DNA of 64,000 nt from Castellaniella denitrificans (GCF_027214045.1 NZ_JAPWHE010000005.1:62001-126000), one strand, 5' to 3'; counted from the stretch's first letter, positions 20,125-28,103 are shown. Notes: generated by a model from the sequence alone, not told the origin. Made by a program: numbers and translations.

Positions 20125-20766
20125 ATGGCCACTCTGCGTCTGGGCGACACCGCCCCCGATTTCGAACAGGAATCCTCCCTGGGGAAAATCAAGTTCTACG
20201 AGTTTCTCGGCGACAGCTGGGGTGTCCTGTTCTCCCATCCGGCCGATTTCACACCGGTGTGCACCACCGAACTGGGCTACACCTCGATCTTGTCGGGCGA
20301 GTTCGCCAAGCGCGGCGCCAAGGTGATCGCCGTGTCGGTCGACGGCAAGCAGTCCCACCTGGACTGGATCAAGGACATCAACGACACCCAGAAGACCAAC
20401 GTCCAGTACCCGATCCTGGCCGATGAGGACCGCAAGGTCGCGACCCTCTACGACATGATCCATCCGAACGCCAGCACCACCGCCACGGTGCGCTCGGTGT
20501 TCGTCATCGACCCGCACAAGAAGATCCGTCTGATCCTGACCTATCCCGCCAGCACGGGGCGCAACTTCGATGAGATCCTGCGCGCCCTGGACTCCCTGCA
20601 GCTGACCGACAATTACAGTGTCGCCACCCCGGTGAACTGGAAACAGGGCGAGGACGTCATCATCGTCCCGTCGCTCAAGGATCCGGCCGTCCTGAAGGAA
20701 AAATTCCCCAAGGGCTACACCGAGATCCGCCCCTATCTGCGCATCACGCCGCAGCCGGATCGCTGA
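20125..20766 (+). CDS. Peroxiredoxin, 1-Cys Prx6 type
   Basis: A 213-residue AhpC/TSA-family peroxidase. The peroxidatic cysteine is in HPADFTPVCTTELG near residue 47. The C-terminal extension (IIVPSLKDPAVLKEKFPKGYTEIRPYLRITPQP) is typical of the Prx6 branch; I see no resolving cysteine of the 2-Cys type. It reduces hydrogen peroxide and organic peroxides in the cytoplasm. ATG 20125 follows CAGGAG at 8 nt. The upstream 100 bases are unusually AT-rich, with a TATATT-like -10. Confidence 0.95.
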   Translation: MATLRLGDTAPDFEQESSLGKIKFYEFLGDSWGVLFSHPADFTPVCTTELGYTSILSGEFAKRGAKVIAVSVDGKQSHLDWIKDINDTQKTNVQYPILADEDRKVATLYDMIHPNASTTATVRSVFVIDPHKKIRLILTYPASTGRNFDEILRALDSLQLTDNYSVATPVNWKQGEDVIIVPSLKDPAVLKEKFPKGYTEIRPYLRITPQPDR

Positions 20767-20816
20767 TCCCGGCGAATCGGATCCCGGGCGCCGGCGTGGG
20801 GGGTACCATACCCTCC

Positions 20817-21986
20817 ATGGAACACATCAACGCAAGGGAATGGCTGCGGACGCTGGTGGCCTTCGACACGACCAGCCGGAATTCCAACCTCGGGATGATC
20901 GAGGCGATCCGCGACGCATTGGCCGCGCAGGGCGTCGCGTCCGAACTGACCTATGCGCCGGAAGGCGGAAAGGCCAATCTGTTCGCCACACTGCCCGCCC
21001 ATGATGGCGCCGTGCAAGGCGGGATCATCCTGTCCGGACACACCGATGTCGTGCCGGTGGATGGACAGGACTGGGACTCGGATCCGTTCTGTCTCACTGA
21101 AAAGGACGGCAGGCTTTACGGCCGGGGGACGGCGGACATGAAGGGCTATATCGCGGTCGCCCTGGCCCTCGTGCCCGAATTCCTGGCACTGAAGCGCGCC
21201 AAACCCCTGCATCTGGCCTTTTCGTACGATGAGGAGGTCGGCTGCCTGGGGGCGCCCGTCATGCTGGAGGCGCTCAAGCGGCGCGGTCTGCGAGCCGAGG
21301 GCTGCGTGGTGGGCGAACCCACCGGGATGCGGGTGGTGGTCGCGCACAAGGGCATGAATCTGTATCGTTGCCGGGTGCATGGCAAGGCGGCGCATTCTTC
21401 GTTGACGCCTCGCGGCTGCAACGCCATCGAATACGCCGCCCGCCTGATCTGCCGGGTGCGGGACCTGGCGGACGAGTTCCGGTCCCGCGGCCCTTATGAC
21501 GATTGCTTCGATGTGCCCTTCACCACGATGGGCACCAATCTGATCGCCGGTGGGATTGCAGTGAACACCATTCCGGACGCCTGCGAATTCAGCTACGAAT
21601 TCCGCAACCTGCCCGGTATGTCGCCGGATGAGATCCAGGGGAGGATCGAGGCGTACATTCAGGATGATCTTTTGCCCAGGATGCGGCGGGATCATGACGC
21701 GGCGCGCATCGAAATCGAAGCCATGCCGGCGGCGGTCCCTTCTCTGGAGGCGTCCGAGCGCGATGCGGTCACCCGGCTGGCGCGCGCCTTGACCGGCGAC
21801 CGGGGGACGGCCAAAGTCAGCTACGGCACCGAGGGCGGGCAATTCCAGAACGCCGGCATCCCCGCGGTGATCTGCGGCCCCGGCCATATCGAGCAGGCGC
21901 ATCGGGCCGACGAGTTCATCGAAATCGCGCAACTGGACGCCTGCGAGGCTTTCCTGCGCAGGCTGGCGGGTTCGCTGGCGGGTTGA
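20817..21986 (+). CDS. argE: Acetylornithine deacetylase
   Basis: A 389-residue M20-family metallopeptidase-fold enzyme that removes acetyl from N-acetylornithine in arginine synthesis. Metal-site motifs: SGHTDVVPVDGQDWDSDPF, GRGTADMKGYIA, DEEVGCLGA and GEPTGM. It closely follows the ArgE pattern rather than succinyl-diaminopimelate desuccinylase, but substrate assignment by motif is not absolute. TACCAT ends 7 nt before the ATG and there is no ribosome-binding site, as for cysM. Confidence 0.92.
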   Translation: MEHINAREWLRTLVAFDTTSRNSNLGMIEAIRDALAAQGVASELTYAPEGGKANLFATLPAHDGAVQGGIILSGHTDVVPVDGQDWDSDPFCLTEKDGRLYGRGTADMKGYIAVALALVPEFLALKRAKPLHLAFSYDEEVGCLGAPVMLEALKRRGLRAEGCVVGEPTGMRVVVAHKGMNLYRCRVHGKAAHSSLTPRGCNAIEYAARLICRVRDLADEFRSRGPYDDCFDVPFTTMGTNLIAGGIAVNTIPDACEFSYEFRNLPGMSPDEIQGRIEAYIQDDLLPRMRRDHDAARIEIEAMPAAVPSLEASERDAVTRLARALTGDRGTAKVSYGTEGGQFQNAGIPAVICGPGHIEQAHRADEFIEIAQLDACEAFLRRLAGSLAG

Positions 21987-21994
21987 TTCCGGGC

Positions 21995-22630
21995 TTACAG
22001 GATGCGGCGCCCATGCGGGGTGTCGATGTGCGCGGCCAGCCGCACCGGGTCGCCGGGTCCGGCCTGGCGCACAGCGACCGGGGCTTCCAGTTCCAGCGAT
22101 GACAACAGGCGGGAAATCCGTTCCGGATCCGGGTGAAAAATCTCGAGCAGGGCGAGGGCGCATCCCTTGTCCTCCATCCGTGCGGCCGGATGCGCATCGG
22201 CATGCCATTGGATGAGTGCGGGGGCGGCGCCTTCCAGGGGTACGGAACCATCGGCGGGAATGGTGATGAGCCAGTCGAGCGCGCTCCGGCGCATGGGTTC
22301 GAGATCGCCCAGGGGTTCCGAAGCGGCCGCTGCCGAGGCCTGGATATCGGTGCTGCGCACGACCCAGGCGGAGAGGGCTGGGAGCGCATGGGGGGCGAGC
22401 GTGTCGAGCCCGAACCAGCGCGGCCGGCCGGGCGACCGGGCCGCCGGGTTGGGGGCGATCACCTCCAGATACATGGACTTGCCCAGACGCAGCAGCCGGT
22501 TGTGGGTCGCCATGCGCGGATGTTCGCCGCCGCGCTGCGTCTCGACGCCAAGCGTGTCGGCGACGAGTGCGGCGCCGGCTTCCAGCGAAAAGGCGGTGAT
22601 GGCGATGTGGTCCAGAAAGGTGCGCGGCAT
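21995..22630 (-). CDS. Glyoxalase-like (VOC) domain protein
   Basis: A 211-residue protein that starts LDHIAITAFSLEAGAALVADTLGVETQRGGEHPRMATHNRLLRLG, the pattern of the glyoxalase-like family (PF13468-type) of vicinal oxygen chelate proteins. The HxxI..., E (YLEVIA) and later H residues could bind a metal. Substrate unknown. ATG 22630 is preceded by CGGAG. Upstream lies a double LexA box covering a possible divergent promoter (TTGTTT-N17-TACTGT on this strand), so DNA damage may induce it. It converges on argE with 8 bases between. Confidence 0.8.
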   Translation of the reverse strand: MPRTFLDHIAITAFSLEAGAALVADTLGVETQRGGEHPRMATHNRLLRLGKSMYLEVIAPNPAARSPGRPRWFGLDTLAPHALPALSAWVVRSTDIQASAAAASEPLGDLEPMRRSALDWLITIPADGSVPLEGAAPALIQWHADAHPAARMEDKGCALALLEIFHPDPERISRLLSSLELEAPVAVRQAGPGDPVRLAAHIDTPHGRRIL

Positions 22631-22697
22631 GGGGCGGCTCCGGTGAAAAATGTACTTTAAGCCGTTTGCGGCGATGGATCTCATCTTGCGTAGATCA

Positions 22698-22741
22698 CTG
22701 TTTCTTTGTACAGTATTCATGAGTACTGTATAAAACAACAG
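22698..22741. promoter_or_regulatory. Double LexA (SOS) operator over divergent promoters
   Basis: Two perfect CTGT-N8-ACAG boxes lie at 22698-22713 and 22726-22741, centres 28 bases apart. On the plus strand TTGTAC (22707-22712)-N16-TATAAA (22729-22734) forms a promoter inside them; on the minus strand TTGTTT (22733-22738)-N17-TACTGT (22710-22715) forms one towards the VOC gene. This is the standard gamma/beta-proteobacterial LexA consensus. Confidence 0.85.
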
Positions 22742-22782
22742 TTCCGGCGGTCTTCGAGCCGGGCGCCCTTGGGAGATACGAC

Positions 22783-23091
22783 ATGGCTGGATCGATGACT
22801 TTGAACGAGGCGTGGGCTTGGGCCGGCGCGCGTGGCCGCCCCGGGCGTGCTGCAAGGACCCTGGGTGTCCGGCGGGTCGTGGGGCGGCCGACCCGCCGGA
22901 CGCGGCGCCCGGCGGGGGCGGGCGGCACCGGTCGGCCGGGCGGCTGTCATGGTGCATCGGCCCAGCGCGGGCCTGCGGATCGGCTGGCGCCGCCTGGCGG
23001 CGCTGGCGGGCGATGTCCTTATGGTCCTGGCCTGGGCCGCCATGGTTCCCGGCATGATGTGGCTGGGGGCGGTGGCGGGCTTCTGATATAA
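22783..23091 (+). other. Doubtful open frame behind the SOS promoter
   Basis: An ATG at 22783 has a good ribosome-binding site (GGGAGA, 6 nt away) and lies 42 bases after the predicted start of the LexA-controlled plus-strand transcript. The first 28 codons look acceptable (MAGSMTLNEAWAWAGARG...), but the rest is Gly/Arg/Pro-rich and looks like an out-of-frame read. A frame +1 to it, open from a GTG at 22832, reads better and contains the small membrane protein at 22949-23086. Either the SOS gene is very short, or it has shifted frame near 22830. The 536-base gap 22631-23166 otherwise holds only the LexA operator and, near 23089, a TATAAT probably serving rplS. Confidence 0.35.
22949..23086 (+). 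CDS. Possible 45-residue single-helix membrane protein
   Basis: An ATG at 22949 opens a 45-residue product, MVHRPSAGLRIGWRRLA followed by a strongly hydrophobic helix (about residues 18-45, including DVLMVLAWAAMVPGMMWLGAV). Arginines before the helix suggest an N-in topology. Codon third positions are G/C-rich as in true genes of this window. No known family recognised. The frame stays open upstream to a GTG at 22832. It lies downstream of a LexA-box promoter and just before rplS. No Shine-Dalgarno site is seen at 22949. Confidence 0.45.
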   Translation: MVHRPSAGLRIGWRRLAALAGDVLMVLAWAAMVPGMMWLGAVAGF

Positions 23092-23166
23092 TCCTCGGTT
23101 TGCATCCTCTGGACCGGCATTATCAATACCTCCACGCCCGGTGCCCATGATGCCCTGGAGCCCATC

Positions 23167-23538
23167 TTGAACCTGATCGAAACCCTCGAAAAAGAAGAAA
23201 TCGCGCGCCTGTCCGAAGGCCGCACCATCCCCGAATTCGCCCCTGGCGACACGGTCATCGTGAGCGTCAACGTGGTCGAGGGCTCGCGCAAGCGTGCCCA
23301 GGCCTATGAAGGCGTGGTCATCGCTCGCCGCAATCGCGGCCTGAACTCCGCCTTCACCGTGCGCAAGATCTCGTCGGGCGAAGCCGTCGAACGGACTTTC
23401 CAGTTGTATTCGCCGCAGATCGCCTCGATCGAAGTCAAGCGTCGCGGTGACGTCCGCCGTGCTAAACTGTATTATCTGCGCAACCTGACGGGCAAGGCCG
23501 CTCGCATCAAGGAAAAACTGGTTCGCAAGGCCGTCTGA
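23167..23538 (+). CDS. rplS: 50S ribosomal protein L19
   Basis: A 123-residue ribosomal protein at the 30S-50S interface. Evidence: [44 protein letters not shown] and the C-terminal [26 protein letters not shown]. The start is TTG at 23167, with CTGGAG about 7 nt upstream; no ATG fits. Here rplS is not preceded by rpsP-rimM-trmD in the window, unlike in many bacteria. A terminator follows directly. Confidence 0.97.
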   Translation: MNLIETLEKEEIARLSEGRTIPEFAPGDTVIVSVNVVEGSRKRAQAYEGVVIARRNRGLNSAFTVRKISSGEAVERTFQLYSPQIASIEVKRRGDVRRAKLYYLRNLTGKAARIKEKLVRKAV

Positions 23539-23559
23539 TCACGGCATCGCGGATAGATC

Positions 23560-23592
23560 CAAGGGCACCCGTTCGGGTGCCCTTGTTTTTTT
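23560..23592 (+). terminator. Rho-independent terminator after rplS
   Basis: AAGGGCACCCG and GGTGCCCTTG pair around a short TTCG-type loop, followed by seven T residues. It ends just 16 bases before the Nudix gene start. Confidence 0.9.
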
Positions 23593-23607
23593 GGTCCTCG
23601 GAATTTC

Positions 23608-24366
23608 ATGTCGAATCGGATGCCGTCCCCGGACAGGAGTCGTATCGCGGGTTTCGATCCCCAGATCCAGCCTGTCCTGCCCAGCGAGCCCCTGCCGCTC
23701 TTGCCGCCGGATTGCCTCTGTCTGGACGCCATCCGCCAGGCTTTCCGGCAACCGGTCGATTGGCAGGTGGAACCGCTGTTCGCCCAGGCTTTCGTGCCGG
23801 GCGGCGATTCCTACGCCCGGGCGCGCCAGGCCGCGGTCCTCATGCCGCTGGTTCAGCGCAAAACCGGTCTGAATGTGCTGTTCACGCGCCGCGCCGATCA
23901 TCTGCATCATCATGCCGGCCAGATCAGCTTTCCAGGCGGGCGCATCGAATCCACCGATAGCGGGCCGGTGGCGGCCGCTATCCGCGAGACCCACGAGGAG
24001 ATCGGCGTCGAACAGCGCTTCGTCCAGGTCATCGGCATGCAGCCGACGCTGCTGACCACGACGCAATTCCTGATGACGCCCGTGGTCGGCGAACTGCTGC
24101 CCGGCTTTCGCCTCCGGCCAGACGAGGCCGAGGTCGCCGAGGTCTTCGAGGTGCCCCTCGCGGTCCTGATGGATCCCGGTCTGCACGTGCTGCATCGCAT
24201 GGAGACCTCGCTGGGTCATGGGCGCTGTTATTTCGCCATTCGCTGGCAGTCCCATTTCATCTGGGGCGCCACGGCGATCCTGATCCGCAACTTCTACCAT
24301 TTCCTGGCTGCCGCGCGAGGTATCAGGACGCCGGACGCAGGGGACGGCGTGCGCGTGGTTCCCTAG
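23608..24366 (+). CDS. Nudix hydrolase, CoA pyrophosphatase type (NudL-like)
   Basis: A 252-residue protein. The Nudix box starts at GGRIES and ends RETHEEIGVE; before it lies LFTRRADHLHHHAGQISFPGG, which fits the NuCoA signature of coenzyme A diphosphatases (LLTxRSxxLRxHxGQxxFPGG). It likely splits CoA or acyl-CoA into phosphopantetheine and ADP. About 75 residues precede the domain. Its stop overlaps the convergent cupin gene by three bases. Confidence 0.88.
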   Translation: MSNRMPSPDRSRIAGFDPQIQPVLPSEPLPLLPPDCLCLDAIRQAFRQPVDWQVEPLFAQAFVPGGDSYARARQAAVLMPLVQRKTGLNVLFTRRADHLHHHAGQISFPGGRIESTDSGPVAAAIRETHEEIGVEQRFVQVIGMQPTLLTTTQFLMTPVVGELLPGFRLRPDEAEVAEVFEVPLAVLMDPGLHVLHRMETSLGHGRCYFAIRWQSHFIWGATAILIRNFYHFLAAARGIRTPDAGDGVRVVP

Positions 24367-24773
24367 CGGGCCGGCAGGATGGGAGGGGTATTCCTGTTCT
24401 TGATCAGCACCGCCAGGAACCTGGCGGGCCGGGTGGCGCTGGCGTTGCGGCCGACGGTATGGATATCGTCCGGGCCTTCGTGAAAGGCCTGGCCAGGGCG
24501 CAGAACCGTCTCGGCGCCTCCGCGCACGCCCATCACGATTTCCCCTTCCAGGACGTAGATCAGGCCGTGGGCGTCGTGCCGGTGAACGGGATCGACCCCG
24601 CCGGGCGGATATTCCACCAGCAGCATCAGGGCTTCCTTGCCCGGCATGTCGGGCAGATCCTGTTTCATGACCTGAGTGACGATCGGGCCGGGCGGAGGCG
24701 CCGGCGGCGGCTCGGCCGCAGATGCGCCGCAGGCCAGGCAAAGGAGCGCCGCGAAAATCTTCGGATGGGGCAT
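24363..24773 (-). CDS. Exported cupin-domain protein
   Basis: A 136-residue protein with an N-terminal signal peptide (PHPKIFAALLCLACGASAAEPP) and a single cupin barrel: PVHRHDAHGLIYVLEGEIVMGVRGG and PGQAFHEGPDDIHTVGRN. The histidines could bind a metal. It is probably periplasmic. It is the last gene of a minus-strand run headed by the AhpD-like gene, 31 bases after the SDR gene, so it likely belongs to the ECF41 regulon. Substrate unknown. Confidence 0.85.
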   Translation of the reverse strand: MPHPKIFAALLCLACGASAAEPPPAPPPGPIVTQVMKQDLPDMPGKEALMLLVEYPPGGVDPVHRHDAHGLIYVLEGEIVMGVRGGAETVLRPGQAFHEGPDDIHTVGRNASATRPARFLAVLIKNRNTPPILPAR

Positions 24774-24804
24774 GGTTGTTCCTCGGTGATGGTCAGGGGG
24801 GGCT

Positions 24805-25557
24805 TCAGGCGATGGCGAGACCGCCGTCGACACGTAGGATCTGGCCGGTGATCCAGACGGACCCGGGCGTGGCCAGCGACACGATCCAGGGCGCGATGTC
24901 CTCGGGCTCGCCACGCCTTCCCATGGGGATCCTGGCGCGCTCGTCGGCCTTGACTGCTTCGATCTGTTCGATGGTGAGTAGCATCCGGTCTTCCAGAAAA
25001 CGGGTCTCGGTCGGTCCGGCGGCGACCGCGTTGACGCGGATGCCGTCCGCCGCGAACTCCAGCGCCCAGCAGCGTGTCATGTGTTCCAGGGCGGCCTTGC
25101 TGGCGGCGTAGTGCGAGAGCCCGGCGGCGGCCTTGCGGCCGAAGGTGCTGGACACATTGACGATGGCGCCGGCGGCCGCCTTGAGGTGGGGCAGGGCGGC
25201 GCGCGTCAGCAGCGAGGGGCCGATGACGTTGGTGGCGAAGATCGCGGCGATCCGGTCGGCGCCGGCCTGCGACAGCGGCAGGATGGCGCCGGCGCCCGCG
25301 TTGTTGACCAGGACGTCCAGCCGCCCCCAGCGCTGGATGGTGGTGGCGATGGTGCGTTCCGCGTCCGCTTCGCTGGCCGCGTCCGCGACGATGTAGTCGA
25401 TGCCCGGCGTGTGCCGGGCGGCGGCCGCCAGACGGGCCTCGTTCCGTCCGGTGATGACGGCGCGGGTGCCTGCGGCGGCGAAGGCCCTGGCCGCCGCCAG
25501 GCCGATGCCGGCGCCTCCGCCGGTGATGAGTGCGATCCGTGGCATGGTTGTCTGCAT
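24805..25557 (-). CDS. Short-chain dehydrogenase/reductase
   Basis: A 250-residue classical SDR. Evidence: cofactor motif TGGGAGIG, NNAGAG, catalytic Ser in VNVSSTFG and YAASK, and C-terminal ITGQILRVDGG. Start ATG 25557 has GAGGA about 5 nt upstream; ATG 25545 is the alternative. It lies 11 bases after the NmrA-like gene and is one of the oxidoreductases typically linked to ECF41 sigma factors. Substrate unknown. Confidence 0.93.
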   Translation of the reverse strand: MQTTMPRIALITGGGAGIGLAAARAFAAAGTRAVITGRNEARLAAAARHTPGIDYIVADAASEADAERTIATTIQRWGRLDVLVNNAGAGAILPLSQAGADRIAAIFATNVIGPSLLTRAALPHLKAAAGAIVNVSSTFGRKAAAGLSHYAASKAALEHMTRCWALEFAADGIRVNAVAAGPTETRFLEDRMLLTIEQIEAVKADERARIPMGRRGEPEDIAPWIVSLATPGSVWITGQILRVDGGLAIA

Positions 25558-25568
25558 GGGATCCTCTA

Positions 25569-26324
25569 TCAGCGGACCGGCGCTGCCCGGGTCGACAGCC
25601 AGGTTTCCAGGGACAGGGTCCCGAGCCTGGCCTGCGCGCCGGGCATCAGGGTCGTGTCATCGATCCGGTCGCCGAAATACGGTGCGTCGTCGTCCTGGAT
25701 GATCTTCGTCGCGGCCTGTGCCGGGCGCGTCTTGCGCAGCAGGTCGGTCAGGCGCAACGGCGCGGGGCCGGCGACTTCGCGCATGCCGTTCAGAGGCGGC
25801 TCCGTGGCGACCCGGGCAAGCGCCTCGGCGACGTCGTCCGCGGCCATCGGCTGCAACAGGGCGGCGGGCGCGCGGATGGCACCGCTCCGCGTGAAGGATT
25901 GGGCGATGGCGTCCAGGAATTCGAAGAACTGTGTTGCCCGGACGATCGTGTAGGGGAGCCCGCCGTCCGCGATCAGGGCTTCCTGGGCAATCTTGGCGCG
26001 GAAGTAGCCGCTTTCGGGCAGACGTTCGGAACCGACCACGGACAGCGCGACGTAGTGGCGGATGCCGGCGGCCCGGCCGGCGCGCAGCAGGTTGCCGGTG
26101 GAAGCGCGGAAGAACGCCATCACGGCGTCTTCCTCGAAAGAGGGGGCATTGGTGACGTCGATCAGGACCTCGGCGCCTGCCAGCGCCCGGTCCAGGCCTT
26201 CGCCGGTCACCGAGTTCACGCCCGAGGAGGGCGCGGCGGCCAGCACGGCGTGGCCCGCTTGCTCCAGGCGCGCCGAGAGCTTGCGGCCGATGAGGCCGGT
26301 ACCGCCGATAATGACGATGTTCAT
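25569..26324 (-). CDS. NAD(P)-binding NmrA-like/epimerase-family protein
   Basis: A 251-residue atypical SDR beginning MNIVIIGGTGLIGRKLSARL, with GIRHYVALSVVGSERLPESGYFRAKIAQEALI (Y-x3-K present as YFRAK) and PYTIVRATQFFEFLDAIAQSF, the pattern of the NmrA/SDR_a5 group. ATG 26324 has AAGGA at 6 nt. It is 72 bases downstream of the AhpD-like gene and probably in its operon. Its partner genes make this a typical COE (carboxymuconolactone decarboxylase, oxidoreductase, epimerase) target set of an ECF41 sigma factor. Confidence 0.9.
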   Translation of the reverse strand: MNIVIIGGTGLIGRKLSARLEQAGHAVLAAAPSSGVNSVTGEGLDRALAGAEVLIDVTNAPSFEEDAVMAFFRASTGNLLRAGRAAGIRHYVALSVVGSERLPESGYFRAKIAQEALIADGGLPYTIVRATQFFEFLDAIAQSFTRSGAIRAPAALLQPMAADDVAEALARVATEPPLNGMREVAGPAPLRLTDLLRKTRPAQAATKIIQDDDAPYFGDRIDDTTLMPGAQARLGTLSLETWLSTRAAPVR

Positions 26325-26396
26325 CAGGGTTCCTTGCATGGGAATGAAACGGGGAGGGCGCCCGCCCTCCCGGGGATCGAAGCGGGAGGGCCGCAT

Positions 26397-26855
26397 TCAG
26401 TCGATCGCTTGCGCGGGGATGGGCGCGCTCATGCCGATGGCCATCCGGTTCCAGGCGTTGATCGCGGCGATCCCCCAGCACAACGCCACGATTTCCTGTT
26501 CGTCGAACTCGGCCTGGAGCGCCGCGAAGTCGGCGTCCCGGTCGCTGTGCCGGTCGGCCAGGCGGGTCATGGTCTCGGCCCAGTTCAGCGCCGCCCGTTC
26601 GCGGGCGCTGTACAGTCCGGCCTCGCGCCAGGTCGAGAGGCTGTTGATGCGTTGCCAGGTCTCGCCGTGCTTGCGCAGGTCGCGCGCGTGCATGTCCACG
26701 CAGAAGGCGCAGCCGTTGATCTGCGAGACGCGGGTCTGGACCAGATCCGTCAGGATCGGCCCCAGGGTGGAGCTGGAGAGGGTGGCGTTGACGCCGGCCA
26801 TGGCCTTGTAGGTCTTGGGCGCGATGTCCGTCCAGTTCAGGCGGGGGTGCGACAT
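26397..26855 (-). CDS. Carboxymuconolactone decarboxylase / AhpD-like protein
   Basis: A 152-residue AhpD-fold protein with the redox motif INGCAFCVDMHARDLRKHGE (CxxC followed by histidines). Such proteins act as peroxidases or disulfide reductants rather than true decarboxylases. First gene of the operon running to the cupin. Its upstream region has a near-perfect ECF41 promoter (26896-26922), and the sigma factor itself lies just beyond. GAGG is about 8 nt before the ATG. Confidence 0.93.
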   Translation of the reverse strand: MSHPRLNWTDIAPKTYKAMAGVNATLSSSTLGPILTDLVQTRVSQINGCAFCVDMHARDLRKHGETWQRINSLSTWREAGLYSARERAALNWAETMTRLADRHSDRDADFAALQAEFDEQEIVALCWGIAAINAWNRMAIGMSAPIPAQAID

Positions 26856-26895
26856 GGAATCACCTCGAGTGGGAAGTTGAAGGGTTCACACTCAA

Positions 26896-26922
26896 GACGG
26901 ACGGCGATGCCGTCTTGTGACG
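26896..26922 (-). promoter_or_regulatory. ECF41-type promoter of the AhpD-like operon
   Basis: On the minus strand CGTCACA (26922-26916), a 16-base spacer and CGTC (26899-26896). This matches the known ECF41 consensus TGTCACA-N16/17-CGTC except for the first base. It lies about 40 bases before the AhpD-like start and has the same spacing as the promoter of the sigma factor gene. Confidence 0.75.
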
Positions 26923-26934
26923 GCATCGGTCAAC

Positions 26935-27056
26935 CAGGGGGCGTTTTTTGACTTGGGATGGCCCGGCGGCAAAAAAGGCCCCCACGCCGCGCTTTCAGCT
27001 TGCTGCCCCCCGAGGGGGCGCTTTTTGCCTTGGGACGGCCCGGCGGCAAAAAAAAT
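26935..27056 (-). repeat. 77-bp family repeat, one full and one degenerate copy, reversed
   Basis: The sequence is the reverse complement of the 17904-18150 repeat: a divergent partial copy at about 26935-26985 and then a nearly exact unit (hairpin GCCCCCCGAGGGGGC and AAGGC/GCCTT A/T-tract arms) to 27056. It separates the ECF41 sigma gene from its target operon and may stop the sigma transcript. Confidence 0.88.
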
Positions 27057-27088
27057 TTCATTCCAGCGTCTCGGCGCCGGCTGCCGGG

Positions 27089-27994
27089 TCAGGGTTGTAC
27101 GCTCAGTTCGCGGCCCAGGACTTGCGCCAGCCGCGCGAGCTTGTCGGGATTGCGCTGCGCGTGGATGCGGGTGATGCGCGCGCCGTCGGTTTCCAGATAT
27201 TGCACCGATTCCAGTTTGTCGTCGATGAAGCGCAGCAGCCGCCATTGGCCTTCGGCGAGGGCGATCTCGCAGCGCACCCGGCCGCGGAAGCGCAGGCAGG
27301 TCGCCAGGTAGAGCTGCGCGATGCGCTGCCCGCCCAGCAGCGGCACGCCGAAGCTGGCGACCTTGCCGCCGCCGTCGCCGACCAGTTGGGCGTCGGCCGC
27401 CAGCACTGACTTGAGCGCCGTGAAGTCGCCCGTCGAGGCGGCCTGGGCGAAGGCCTGGAGCAGGCTTCGTTGCGTCTCGGGATCCACGGTCGCCGGCTTG
27501 CGTTCGTCTTTCAACCGGGCCCGGGCGCGGTGCACCAACTGGCGGCAGGCGGCCTCGGTCCGCTCCAGCACCCGGGCGATCTCGTCGTAGCCTTCGTCGA
27601 ACACATCCCGCAGCAGAAAGGCCGCGCGCGCCTCGGGCGAGAGCCGTTCCAGCACAGCCAGCAGGGCGTAGGAGACGTCGTGCGAGCGTTCCAGCGCTTG
27701 TTCGGGCGAGGGTGCGGGATCGGCCAGGTCCGTCAGATCCGGCTCCGGGAGCCAGGCGCCGACATAGTGTTCCCGCTGGATTCTGGCCGCCCGGAGCCGG
27801 TCGATGGACAGCCGGGTCGTGACCGAGACCAGCCAGGCCTCGACGTTGGCCAAAGCGCTCCGGTCGGCCGCGTGCCATTTGAGCCAGACGTCCTGAACGA
27901 TGTCTTCGGCCTCGGCCCAGGAGCCGAGCATGCGGTAGGCGACGCGCTGCAGGCGGGGACGGTGGAGATTGAAAGCGAGGGTCGTATCGTGCAT
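27089..27994 (-). CDS. ECF41-family RNA polymerase sigma factor with SnoaL-like C-terminal domain
   Basis: A 301-residue sigma factor. Residues 1-75 are region 2 (YRMLGSWAEAEDIVQDVWLKW), residues about 110-165 region 4 (LSPEARAAFLLRDVFDEGYDEIARVL), and the rest a SnoaL/NTF2-like domain. The three ECF41 hallmarks are all present: WLPEP at 81-85, DGGGK near 200 and NPDKL at 282-286. In this group the C-terminal domain replaces an anti-sigma factor and controls activity. ATG 27994 was chosen because it lies just after its own ECF41 promoter. The target operon lies directly downstream. Confidence 0.95.
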   Translation of the reverse strand: MHDTTLAFNLHRPRLQRVAYRMLGSWAEAEDIVQDVWLKWHAADRSALANVEAWLVSVTTRLSIDRLRAARIQREHYVGAWLPEPDLTDLADPAPSPEQALERSHDVSYALLAVLERLSPEARAAFLLRDVFDEGYDEIARVLERTEAACRQLVHRARARLKDERKPATVDPETQRSLLQAFAQAASTGDFTALKSVLAADAQLVGDGGGKVASFGVPLLGGQRIAQLYLATCLRFRGRVRCEIALAEGQWRLLRFIDDKLESVQYLETDGARITRIHAQRNPDKLARLAQVLGRELSVQP

Positions 27995-28005
27995 ATCGGC
28001 ATCCA

Positions 28006-28032
28006 GACGATCGATGTCCTCATTTTGTGACA
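28006..28032 (-). promoter_or_regulatory. ECF41 autoregulatory promoter
   Basis: On the minus strand TGTCACA (28032-28026), a 16-base spacer and CGTC (28009-28006): a perfect match to the published ECF41 consensus. It ends 11 bases before the sigma factor start, so the 5' leader would be only a few bases. Confidence 0.85.
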
Positions 28033-28103
28033 AACCCGGCCATCGGGCCAGGGGCGGGAAGGGAAATGAAGGGCGGTGTCCGCGCGATGCGTGTGAACAG
28101 GTC

